This document shows, piece by piece, positions 55,062 to 64,000 of a stretch of 64,000 nucleotides of DNA. Source of the DNA: Triatoma infestans (Eukaryota; Arthropoda; Insecta; Hemiptera; Reduviidae); the NCBI GenBank assembly GCA_011037195.1, contig JAAEAF010014366.1, positions 186,001 through 250,000 of the forward strand, read 5' to 3'. Below the pieces are notes generated by a model that saw only the letters and a program-made list of their open reading frames with translations, made no database searches and was not told where the DNA came from. The first letter of the stretch is position 1. Each line of letters starts with the position of its first letter. The translations under genes and the position numbers were made by a program.

Positions 55062-55460
55062 AAAAAAAAAAACTATTCAGTAAAGTTTCATTTCCGGTTG
55101 ATGGATTTTACCGGAAACACGTCACATAGAGAGAGAGAGAGAGAGAGTGAGAGAGAGAGACCATCAGTAATTTTTTTTTTGTATTCAGGAGACCCTGAAT
55201 AATCTATTTCTAGTGAAAACACATCTTTTATTCCTAGTAAACAAGAAGTATTGCGTCTGCGTCAAATTTTCAAAGTTTTGAATACTCACCGGAAATACAT
55301 GATTTGAGGTCACCTGAGTACGAGAAAAGTATTTTTTTTTATTGCTGCACGTGTGTGTGTGTGTGTGTTTGTGTAGGTATGTATATATGTGTACGTAATG
55401 TTTTGGGCAAAATCTATCAACCGAAAGTGATATTAATTTTGATTAGAGAATTTGCAACAA
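55062..55460. mobile_element. Old H-element fragments in opposite directions
   Basis: Plus-strand 3' sequence with (GA)n at about 55131-55160. Then a minus-strand 3' half (AACAAGAAGTATTGCGTCTG, CACCGGAAATACATGATTTG) with (TG)n at about 55350-55374. Confidence 0.55.
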
Positions 55461-55667
55461 GTGATAACTGTAAAGCTTTTCTAGCCTTGTTGTAAATACG
55501 TATTCTCGAAAACAGCAATGACCTATTAAAATGTTAAAACGTTGTTAATTTGTAAAATATCTTGTTAAAATAAACAATAACAAGTTTTATTATAAATGAT
55601 AACAAACAATGTCTTGGTAGGGGCCGAAAAAGAAAAAAATGATTAATTTTTAAATAAAAAAACTTTA

Positions 55668-55699
55668 CGCTAAACTTCCGGTATCCCCTTCATCAGGCA
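55668..55699 (-). ncRNA. Hammerhead-like motif, fourth type, degraded
   Basis: The minus strand reads CCTGATGAAGGGGATACCGG then AAGTTTAGCG. The CTGATGA core and a short stem II are present, but GAAA is GGAA. It was probably a Penelope-like end; activity is unlikely. Confidence 0.4.
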
Positions 55700-55882
55700 C
55701 ACTGTTAAGAAGGAGGACTGCAAGTTAATTGACCTTGGTAAAGTGTCTTGGTGCGATGTAATATTTTAGCATTGAACAATCATCACAACCAACAAGTTGT
55801 AATATTACAGTTAACGTGGGGTGTGGTGGGGGGAGATTTGAAAGACACTACATTCTCAAGGTAACATTATACTTTCACCAGA

Positions 55883-55954
55883 GGCCGCTTGGTCTAGGGG
55901 TATGATTCCTGCTTTGGGTGCAGGAGGTCCCGGGTTCAAATCCCGGAGCGGCCC
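55883..55954 (+). tRNA. tRNA-Pro (TGG), copy 2
   Basis: Identical 72-nt sequence, with anticodon TGG at 55915-55917. The upstream ACTTTCACCAGA is shared with copy 5, so those two arose from one another. A T run follows. Confidence 0.97.
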
Positions 55955-56087
55955 TCTACTTTTTTTTTTTTAAATTATTTATCAACAAGTTATGTATGGA
56001 TTTTTTTTTGTGTACAAATATGGCAATCACCCATTAAAGAAAACCTACTTTTACATTCATGTATGTTTAAAATGTAATTCTTATTTT

Positions 56088-56122
56088 GACGTTTCTTACA
56101 GCTTCACAATGACTGTCATCAG
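56088..56122 (-). ncRNA. Weak hammerhead-like motif
   Basis: The minus strand gives CTGATGA, CAG...CTG as a 3-bp stem II, then TAA-GAAAC-GTC. The three extra bases between stem II and GAAA depart from the model. It is kept as a low-confidence relative. Confidence 0.3.
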
Positions 56123-56299
56123 AAATGATTCATTAAAATAATATGAAAACTTCCTTATTGAAGCTCCTGAAAATATATTGACCTTGGAGTAAGCTTCCGG
56201 TTTTGAGTGAAAAAAAAGAAGCTAGCTTTAAATACTATTAGATAATTTTAGCAATAATTATTTTTAAAAATTAAAAAAATCTGATGTTTTGCAATTTAT

Positions 56300-56790
56300 T
56301 TAATTTGAATTTAGTAAGAAGAAGTATTGGGATGTTGACAAATTTTCGAAATTGAGCTTTTACAGAAAATCTACGTTTTGAAGTCCCCAGAAGACGAAAA
56401 AATGTTTTATAGTTATAATCGTTAAGTGTGTGTAACTGGGTGAGCGAATTATCCACAAAAACAATAAATCCTCAGCAAGTTCAAACGTCATAAGCGTTCA
56501 GGTCTCATCACCGCATCTGGCAATAAGATCTGGGTCAAAATCTATAGAAGGCGACTTCATTCAACTTTTTTTTTTTAACCCCATTTTTTCGCTATTTTAT
56601 CGAAGAACTCTAACGATTTTCTGTATAGGTACTTCGTACACTTTCTACAACAGACATTTAATTTTTATCCTTGTGATTTGAAGTATTTTTCCAAGAAATC
56701 TGATCTTTTTTTTGGAGGGTTCTGGGAAAGCGTGACATTAAACTTTCGTAAAAATGATTTAAAAGAAATTAAAAGCTAAGGTAGGGGGAA
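56300..56790 (-). mobile_element. Old H-element-type fragment
   Basis: AAGAAGTATTGGGATGTTGA, ACAAATTTTCGAAATTGAGC and a core-like section near 56575-56720. No intact ends. Confidence 0.5.
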
Positions 56791-57075
56791 ACGTGGCATG
56801 TAAATATGCCTTCCAATAAAAATCACAGTCTGGCAAGCCTTGACCTTTCATGGGTTGTTGCGCCAAAAGTAAATACTCTTGGCCTTGGGTAGATATATGT
56901 ATCTCACCATGTTGACTCAAAGTGTGTATGATTCTTATTTTGTGAGAAGTAGATTTAGGATTTAAATATCTTAAAACAGCCCTACCTATATTTAATTAAT
57001 TAAATTTTGTTAATTTTACGCAAGTTATAATATTTATCATTGAAATTATTTAAATGAAGATGCACTATGCCTAGA

Positions 57076-57147
57076 GGCCGCTTGGTCTAGGGGTATGATT
57101 CCTGCTTTGGGTGCAGGAGGTCCCGGGTTCAAATCCCGGAGCGGCCC
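57076..57147 (+). tRNA. tRNA-Pro (TGG), copy 3
   Basis: Identical 72-nt gene in the first unit of the tandem duplication, with anticodon TGG at 57108-57110. A T run begins 4 nt after the end. Confidence 0.97.
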
Positions 57148-57627
57148 ATAATTTTTTTAAATATTTTTTTTTTCTTTTATTCTCTGACAAAGAAAGTTGA
57201 CAAATGCCCAATATTTTTTTTTTTAATCAATACATATTTTTAATTTTTTCAATAAAATGAATCTTTCTCTAAGCCAATTGTTGCGTTACCATTGCAGGAG
57301 CTCAATTTTCTTAACAAATATTGACAAATTCAACAGATATCCAATGATCTGATATAACTAAAAGACAGTGGGAACCGTTGCGTGCTTACAGTAGAAAATC
57401 GTTGTCTAACAAGCCTTGCCCTTTCATGGGCTTTTGCACCAAAAGAATTTACCTGGGTAGGAATTTCACCATCTAGACTCAAAGTATATGATTCTTATTT
57501 TGGGAGAAGAAGATTTAGGATTTCAAAATCTTGAAACAGCCCTACCTATATTTAATTAATTAAATTTGTTAATTTTATATAAGATATAAATTGAAATTGT
57601 TGAGAAAAATAATGCACTATCATCTGA

Positions 57628-57699
57628 GGCCGCTTGGTCTAGGGGTATGATTCCTGCTTTGGGTGCAGGAGGTCCCGGGTTCAAATCCCGGAGCGGCCC
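57628..57699 (+). tRNA. tRNA-Pro (TGG), copy 4
   Basis: Identical 72-nt gene in the second unit, with anticodon TGG at 57660-57662. Followed by TATTTTTT. Confidence 0.97.
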
Positions 57700-57930
57700 G
57701 TATTTTTTAAATATTTTTTCTCTGACAAAAAAAAAAGGTAAAATCCTGGGTTTTTCTTAAAAAAAAAAAGAAAAAGAGGTATAAAATTGATACATATTTT
57801 GATTTTTTTAAAATAAAATGAACTTTTCTCTAGGCTAACTGTTACGTTACCATTGCAAGAGCTCAGTATTCCTAACAAACATTGACAAATTCAACAGATT
57901 CCTATGATATCTAACCACTTAGGAGATTTT

Positions 57931-58516
57931 AGGGCATAGTGGCCACATATGTTGTTTGTATCTGCTGAGTTAAATATTTTTTTATTTGGTATATCCCTTT
58001 AGGTTAGGAGAGGCATTTACTAAATATTCAATTGAACTTATAAAAAAAAAATGAAACACTCACTCCTTGACAACAATTTGCTTTCAAACTTCGAATGCTT
58101 GAAACATATCTAAATCTTCTTTGCAAATATAGACGTTGGATAATCACATAAATACAAATTGGCAATTTTCTTAAAAATTAATGTTTAGCTGATCTTCCAA
58201 TAATAAAAAATACACTTGTTTATATTTATTTAATAAATATTAATAATAATTTTCTTTTTCGAGAAAATTCCAAAGAACTCAGATCACTATTATGTAATGT
58301 CATACTTCCGCTTAACCTATTTACTTCAAATATGGAATTTCAGCAATGCTCTTAAATGTAGATTATCAAACTATTCTTTATATTGGCTGTATACTAGAAA
58401 ATTGCTTCAAGTAAAAATCATAAACATTTATTGTAGGAGATCTTCGAAATTTAAAGAAGAACGTTGAAGACATTGTCGACAAATTGCGAAAACCTGTAAA
58501 AAAAATTAAAAAAAAA
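57931..58516. other. Unassigned with old H-element core pieces
   Basis: Landmarks such as CATACTTCCGCTTAACCTAT at about 58302 and a core-like stretch to the A run at 58500 suggest an old copy into which the next element inserted. Confidence 0.45.
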
Positions 58517-59363
58517 ACTGGTGTGAAACACTCACACAACTTTCTCTTACTCCAGTTCTTAAAATTATAATTGACACATTTTATAGTTTGTGTACCAAAT
58601 TTAATGAAAAATTTGTCGAAAACTTAAAAAAAACTATTCAGTAAAAGCGCACTTCCGGTTTACTGATTTCCTTCATACTCGGAATTTCGGCCATCTATTT
58701 ATTTCTAATTAATTTCATTTGAATGATAGAGTTGTATAATCAACTATGATACGACTTTAGAGGAAGCTGTAACCCTACCCCTCTCTTAAAAGGGCCCTTA
58801 AATGAATTTTCCCAGAGAATTGTTTTATATAAAAGTTGTAGATCTTTGAATGTTTAGTTTATATAACCAGTTTTTAAGTTAATCGTAGGGGCCATTTTTG
58901 AGAAAATCGCGAAAAAGTGACAAAAATCATTTAGTAAAGTAAAGTGTTAAAACAAAAGCACTTCCGGTTATCCGACTTTTCTCAAACTCGGAATTTCAAT
59001 AACATATTTAATTCTAATTAACATTATTTAAATGACCGAATTATTTAATAAACTGAAATAGCATTTTAGAGGTTGACCTAACCCCACCCCTCCCCCAAAA
59101 GTGCCCGTAAATGAATTTTTCTAGAGAAATGTTTCAAATAAAAGTTGTAGCTACATGTATAAGTAGTTGATGTACCAAGTTTAAAGAAAATCGTTCGAGC
59201 CATTTTTGAGAAAAATGCAAAAAAGTAAAAAATACAACTATTAAAGTGGTACTTCCGGTTGAGGAATTTTGGCAGATAAGGCACAGTCAGATCGTATGGT
59301 GATACCTAAACGGAATATCAAGTTTTAGCTTTCTACGGTTTTTCGTTTTTGAGCTATGCTGTT

Positions 59364-59406
<43 letters not shown>

Positions 59407-59512
59407 CATTTGCTAAAAACTACTTTTTGGACTCAGGGGACCTCAAAACGGATATTTCCGGTGAAAACTCAATATCGAAAATTTGACACGATTACAATAC
59501 TTCCTTTTAAAG
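58517..59512 (+). mobile_element. H-element, full length, 3' hairpin lost
   Basis: It starts CTGGTGTGAAACACTCACAC with the first T missing. It has two cores and (CA)n at about 59370-59402, and ends ACAATACTTCCTTTTAAAGG without the full hairpin. Diverged 3' sequence of another copy continues to about 59722. Confidence 0.7.
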
Positions 59513-59722
59513 GAAATCTTCGTATTATTTGCAGTGATGGTACCTAAAAGAAATATGAAGTTTCAACTTCCTGCGGATTTTTTGTCTATGAGATATTTTA
59601 TACACACATGTATTCCCATACAGACCACTTGCCCGGAGAACATGTATTTCCAATGAAAATCACATTTTGAAAATTAGACACAATCGCAATACTTTCTGTT
59701 ATTAATAGTAAGTGAAAGTAAA

Positions 59723-60174
59723 AAAAATGAAATCAACTAAGAGAGGAAGGAAATTTAGATATAAATTTATGGAGGAAATGACTAGGAAATCAAATCCAGT
59801 GCTACTTCAAAGATCATTTGGGGATGACAGGTATGTATGTATATCTGTTTATAGTATTGCAACTTTAGGTGGAAATGATTATCTGTGCTGGTAGAGTTAG
59901 ATCTGGGTTAAATCCGAGTATTTGCATATATGGCTACTTCTACAACTCTGTAAGTAGTTTTAATGTTGGAATGTCAGTGTTAAGTGTTCCACTTGTTTGA
60001 CTGACAGTAAAAACCACAAAACGCCAAGTTCGGAGAAGAAGTGGCTAGTTCTCAACTAAGTCCACCTCTCCTCTAAAAACCAAAAGAAATGGATTTTCCA
60101 AAAAAGTATTTAAAATAAAAAAGTTAGATCCATGGAAGTGAAATTGGCGAATTGACTATATTACACGAAGACCT
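59723..60174. other. Unassigned sequence
   Basis: A 60-codon open frame here has no recognised domain. Part near 60060-60130 is core-like. Confidence 0.45.
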
Positions 60175-60475
60175 GTGATCTAATGTAATCTAATTTAGAA
60201 CTGGGGGCCACTATAAGGAGATTCAGCACTGAGAACTCGTAGAAAAAAAATCACTCACATCAGCCCGATCTCATTAAAAAACGCCAGGGTTGAGGCAAGT
60301 GAGATTTTTAATCCCGGATTTCGGCATCAAATTTCAGGAATCCTCTGTGAGAAACGGTGAAACGGTGCCTAATCCTTCTGGCCACATTTCCCATATTGTA
60401 TAGCTGTTTCCTTAAAAGGCAATGCCCCTGTAACAAGGGCAATGATTCACCATAACTGTACTTTTATTTTACCAA
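60175..60475 (-). repeat. Unclassified ~400-bp dispersed repeat, copy b
   Basis: Complement of the 32395-32790 repeat: GGGGCATTGCCTTTTAAGGA, GGCACCGTTTCACC, ATCCGGGATTAAAAATCTCA, AGTGCTGAATCTCC and AAATTAGATTACATTAGA in order. Confidence 0.65.
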
Positions 60476-61751
60476 GGAGATAGATTGTACGAGTGCTTGA
60501 AAGACCCTCTAAATAGTGACAACTTTGATCTTGTGAATTAGGCTGACTATACACACTCGCGGCACCACATGGAGAGAGAGATTAAACAATTAACTAATTT
60601 TTCTTGCTCAAGAGAGTTCAAAACAAATCTTGATTCGAAAATCTGATTCATGTGTAATACTTTATCTTATTGTTGACCTAAGCGCATAGAATAGTTAGGA
60701 ATATTGGCACAAAAGAAAACAAATCTAAGGGAAAAAATAGAAGAATTTTCCTTATTGAAGGTGAAAAGTTATAGCTTCAAAAGCAATATGGCCAGTAAGG
60801 GGACTGATATAATTCCCAAGGATGACATTAGGGACCTGCCTCTCTACAGATTCTCCAACGTATACCACCTTTTCAGGATGACCCTCTCAAGTATTCCACC
60901 CTAACCCCCAGCTGGTACAGTCATAAATTTAAGTTATATCCGAGGAACAAAAGGCAGCATTGGTTCCCCCTCTCATTCCCCCTCGCGTACGCTCTCAACT
61001 AGTTTCGTACACCCTTTTTGGACCTGCAACTCTTGTTGTATTATTATATATACAACAACACAAACGTACAAACAAACACAATTGTGACAATAAATTTATT
61101 GTAGGCGTGATGAGAGCAGGATGGACTATGGGGTATGGAGAAAGGCATTGTACGTGTGCGGTAAAAGGGAGGGAATGATATGAAATAGGGAGAGACCATT
61201 AAACCCCATAGATAGGAAATTACAGTATTATTTATGTTTTAGAATGACTATAAAAGTATCACACCCAACAAAGTCTTGTACAGGACAATCTAACATTGAT
61301 ATGACAAGAGTCTGTTAGTCTGTCATTAGTACACTTGCCGCTGATCTCTAACAACGTGTAAAATGAGTATCTTTCAAAAAAATATGCCGCATAGACATAT
61401 TTGGTTTTCCTGATTACAAATTTTGATACAGCTAATTCAAAAGTAGAAATCTTTTATGAAACATCCCACTATTTTATGTTACTAAAATTTACATAGTTAC
61501 AATTGATCAATTCCCTTCCCATATAATTCTTACCAGACATAAAAGATTTTGTTGACCGTTGATGAATTAAGTTATGAAGAAATGTGGTGAGGATTGATTA
61601 AGATAAAACATTCCATTATGCCAACGTTTGGACAGAGTTTCCTGTCTTTATAAAGAATTTAATATATAGAAAGTCGTGAAGATGTGGAGAAAGAATTTTT
61701 AAACAAACACATTTGTTACATCGCAGAAACATAAAAAGAAAATTAAAAGGT
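60476..61751. other. Unassigned sequence
   Basis: Short open frames at 60704-60904 and 60960-61178 show no domain and no coding signal I trust. Confidence 0.5.
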
Positions 61752-62818
61752 AATACTATTATTATTTGTCAGTGGGGAGGGATCAAACCCTACGCTAGCG
61801 AAAGTCCCAATGGGCCTATATGGCTACCCCAAGAAAAACAACAACAAATCGGGCCTAGAACAAATATCCAGACCCGGATCTAATCCATCTAAGATTCACC
61901 GCAGTCTGAACAAATCGAACAGTAACCTTAAGGGCAAATAGCCTAAGCTCTTCCACAGACATCCTGTTCCTACCAAAGGTCATGTACCTAATTTCCTCAC
62001 AACCCAGACAATCGGTCATAAGATGGATGGGTGTTTCCTCCTCTTCCTCACAGACTCTACAAAATGGATCCGGCATGAGCCCCATTACGTAAAGATGTCT
62101 TCTTAAGCCACAAACAATGTCCAGTAAGGGATCCAATCAGATGCCTGAGAGAGCTCCGTGAAAAAACACAGCAACGTCTCACTAATAGTCCTGTCCGGAC
62201 CATCCGATAAGCATTTTGGACTGCCGACAACCAGCTGTGCTCATCCATAAGGATGAAGCTGTCCATGACTGGAAGTACAGTTAGCCTTAGTATAATCTAC
62301 TTCTCTTTCTGTAAAATAATAACTTGTTCTCCCTGATCACCATTCAAATATAAACATTGACTACAATTGCATGTATAAAGTTATAATTATATTAGATATG
62401 CGTCTGGCTCGGCGAGTTGAAATTCTTTGGAGAAAACCCCAGCTCCAGCATTTCTGCTGGCTCCCTGCGCAGAGCCATCAGTGTAAACATGTAGCCAGAT
62501 AGCTGGGGGGTACCACCGATATACTGTTTCCAAGAAGATGCTTTTCATTTCGTAAGGGGGGGTAACGTCCTTTTGCACGGGTGCGCAAAGGCTCAGCGAT
62601 CCTGTAGCAACCTTACAAAGCCTTATCAGATCACTCAAGGCTGGTAGGGGCTGACGTGAAAGTGTCAGTATCTCCAGACCATTGAGTTGTAGAAGCTTTT
62701 CGGATTTTCTTATGAAGCCTTCTTGCGTTTTCAGTCTCTCTGCTGGAGGGGAGTAATTTTGCCAGTATTGACCTTTGCTTCGTTTAAGTTTTTCGTGTAG
62801 CCTCAAGGCAGCTGCCAC
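61752..62818 (-). pseudogene. RNase-H-bearing LINE (I-clade-like), copy b, broken
   Basis: The first frame (62387-62818) has a pre-RNase-H region and HVYTDGSAQGASRNAGAGVF, the first RNase H motif, then stops. The middle of RNase H is missing, replaced or deleted between about 62390 and 62270. The C-terminal part continues over a frameshift near 62130: SSLRHLIGSLTGHC, then GLRRHLYVMGLMPDPFCRVC and EEEETPIHLMTDCLGCEEIR. It ends LRWIRSGSGYLF at 61855, and the 3' untranslated part finishes in (TAA)n at 61754-61768. It closely matches the copy at 5740-7661. In active elements RNase H removes RNA from RNA-DNA hybrids; this copy is dead. Confidence 0.8.
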
Positions 62819-63474
62819 TCTAATGAATAACTAATAAAGCCATATGGTTTTTTTTCTTATGGAGTCTCATCGCTGGGTGAGTTCTCCACACAAATGACTT
62901 TGATGATTTGTATCTTTCCGCACATTTACTATTGTATGTATATACAGATGTAAATTACAAATAAATGAAAAAAAAAGAAAAAAAAAGTGATAAGTATTTA
63001 TGCATCTGGAAAGTATACGTAATTTAAAGGAGGTCGTTGTGGAAAAATGAAAAAAATTAAAAAAAAAAAAAAAAAAATTCAGAAAAGTCACATACAATTT
63101 TATAAATGTATTAACTTCAGTAAGAATCGGGTGAGTGATTCACTTGATTGGCACACACTTGATTTTTTTATTCATAAATTTAGAAACTAAAGGCAGCTTG
63201 GTACGATAAGAAGGCCATCTGGTAATTCGCAACCGTGTTTTTGTTAAAATTTTGTTAGTAACCCAAATTTGAACATAGAAATTTGCTGGCGAAAGTAGAA
63301 ATAGAACTTTATATAAAATTAAACGGAGAGTCATATTCTCCAATTTCAATTAATTTCTAAATTGTTCCAAAATTTAAGAGATTTATGTAGTTTTTTTTGT
63401 GAACTTTCATATAAGTAATGGATCCATATTTTTCCTTGGCCGCAAAAAAAAACTTCACTATAAGGAAGTATCTT
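62819..63474. other. Unassigned sequence
   Basis: A runs at about 62966-62987 and 63058-63077. No gene was recognised. Confidence 0.5.
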
Positions 63475-63707
63475 GCTAAACGGTCTTCATCTAGCGAACT
63501 GCGGGCCACCAGTTTTTGGACCTCTAGACTCAAAGTATCTAGAATGTCTCATAGTAGGGGATCAGGGATTTAAAAATTTTGAAACAACCTTTCTATTTTA
63601 TTAATTAAATTTGTTAATCTTACATAAGATGTAATATAATAATTCTTAACTGAAATAATATGTAATTTAATTGAAATTATTAAAAAGCACATTGCACTTT
63701 CACCAGA
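63475..63707. repeat. Upstream flank shared with tRNA-Pro copies 3 and 4
   Basis: GACTCAAAGTATCTAGAATG, AGGGATTTAAAAATTTTGAA and TTAATTAAATTTGTTAAT parallel the sequences before copies 3 and 4, with ACTTTCACCAGA as before copy 2. Confidence 0.65.
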
Positions 63708-63779
63708 GGCCGCTTGGTCTAGGGGTATGATTCCTGCTTTGGGTGCAGGAGGTCCCGGGTTCAAATCCCGGAGCGGCCC
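63708..63779 (+). tRNA. tRNA-Pro (TGG), copy 5
   Basis: Identical 72-nt gene, with anticodon TGG at 63740-63742. A T run of 12 begins 6 nt downstream. Confidence 0.97.
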
Positions 63780-63897
63780 GTTACTTTTTTTTTTTTAAAT
63801 ATTTTTTTCTCCTAGTCCTTGGCCCTCCAAAAAAGTGACCAAAGTTCAATTTAAAAAAAAAAAAAAAAAAAAATATTACCTATTTTTAATATGTGGA

Positions 63898-63965
63898 TGG
63901 ATCCGCCGTAGCATGCATATTTATTTTCTTTCTGACCGGTTTCGGACTTTCATCCATGACATTTC
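63898..63965 (-). mobile_element. Penelope-like end, family 2, partial
   Basis: The minus strand reads CATGGATGAAAGTCCGAAAC, CGGTCAGAAAG, AATATGCATGCTACGGCGGA and TCCATCC. It matches the hammerhead arm at 28596-28700, but the CTGACGA core is truncated. Confidence 0.6.
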
Positions 63966-64000
63966 CATGCCACCTTATCTCTCTAAACATATTCTTACTA

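Larger units (their letters stand above)
56822..57930. repeat. Tandem duplication of ~552 bp carrying tRNA-Pro copies 3 and 4
   Basis: The unit at about 56822-57365 repeats at about 57385-57930. Each has the SINE family 1 tail (CTTTCATGGGTTGTTGCG / CTTTCATGGGCTTTTGCA), AAACAGCCCTACCTATATTT, the tRNA, and GTTACCATTGCA-GAGCTCA. The tRNAs are identical while the flanks differ at many sites. Confidence 0.8.

Noticed and set aside
1..64000. CRISPR array
   Set aside because: No evenly spaced short identical repeats with unique spacers; the window is eukaryotic in content.
1..64000. Rep/helicase gene of an autonomous Helentron, or RT/GIY-YIG gene of an autonomous Penelope
   Set aside because: No such motifs were seen in any frame, so both families are non-autonomous here.

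Overview
This is an A+T-rich metazoan (probably invertebrate, possibly arthropod) stretch that is gene-poor and packed with repeats. I recognise no host protein-coding gene. The only apparently intact host genes are five identical 72-nt tRNA-Pro(TGG) genes at 53.7-63.8 kb, two of them in a tandem duplication of about 550 bp. All protein-like sequence that can be identified comes from broken transposons. The organism cannot be named from the sequence alone.

Layout. 0-9 kb: a SINE, a LINE tail, two full copies of a ~1 kb dispersed family (here 'H-element'), and an RNase-H-bearing LINE split by an 816-bp LTR-like insert. 7.6-11.6 kb: Penelope-like short elements carrying hammerhead-ribozyme motifs, plus a Tigger/pogo relic. 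12.4-14.9 kb: a Tc1-type transposon with an H-element nested in it. 15-24 kb: a 5'-truncated Jockey-like reverse transcriptase whose YADD motif reads YADG, more H-elements, and a Dong/R4-like LINE tail lying between (TAA)n tracts. 25-31.5 kb: fold-back hammerhead elements with 11-13 bp target duplications, and LTRs arranged as a 567-bp palindrome. 31.5-43.5 kb: SINEs, nested H-elements, a mariner fossil, a U2 snRNA fragment, a TIR element and solo LTRs. 43.5-51 kb: copies of one LINE family and their shared flanks. 51-64 kb: H-elements and the tRNA-Pro cluster.

Two systems stand out. (1) H-elements: one end has a 6-bp hairpin followed by a 15-bp subterminal repeat. The other end has that repeat inverted inside a terminal hairpin. 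The middle holds one or two ~300-bp core units and a (CA)n microsatellite. Insertion is into A/T runs with no visible target duplication. This matches non-autonomous Helentron/DINE-like elements, and nested insertions make the ends mappable. (2) Short Penelope-like elements with inverted terminal repeats: three arms keep a conserved CUGANGA...GAAA...GUC hammerhead core. Four elements show a one-sided 34-43 nt extension, and three of these have 11-13 bp target duplications. The hammerhead at 11494-11541 looks complete, with a 7-bp stem I.

The region is best read as a transposon graveyard with several nested insertion layers and one amplified tRNA-Pro locus. Coordinates of old repeat fragments are approximate.
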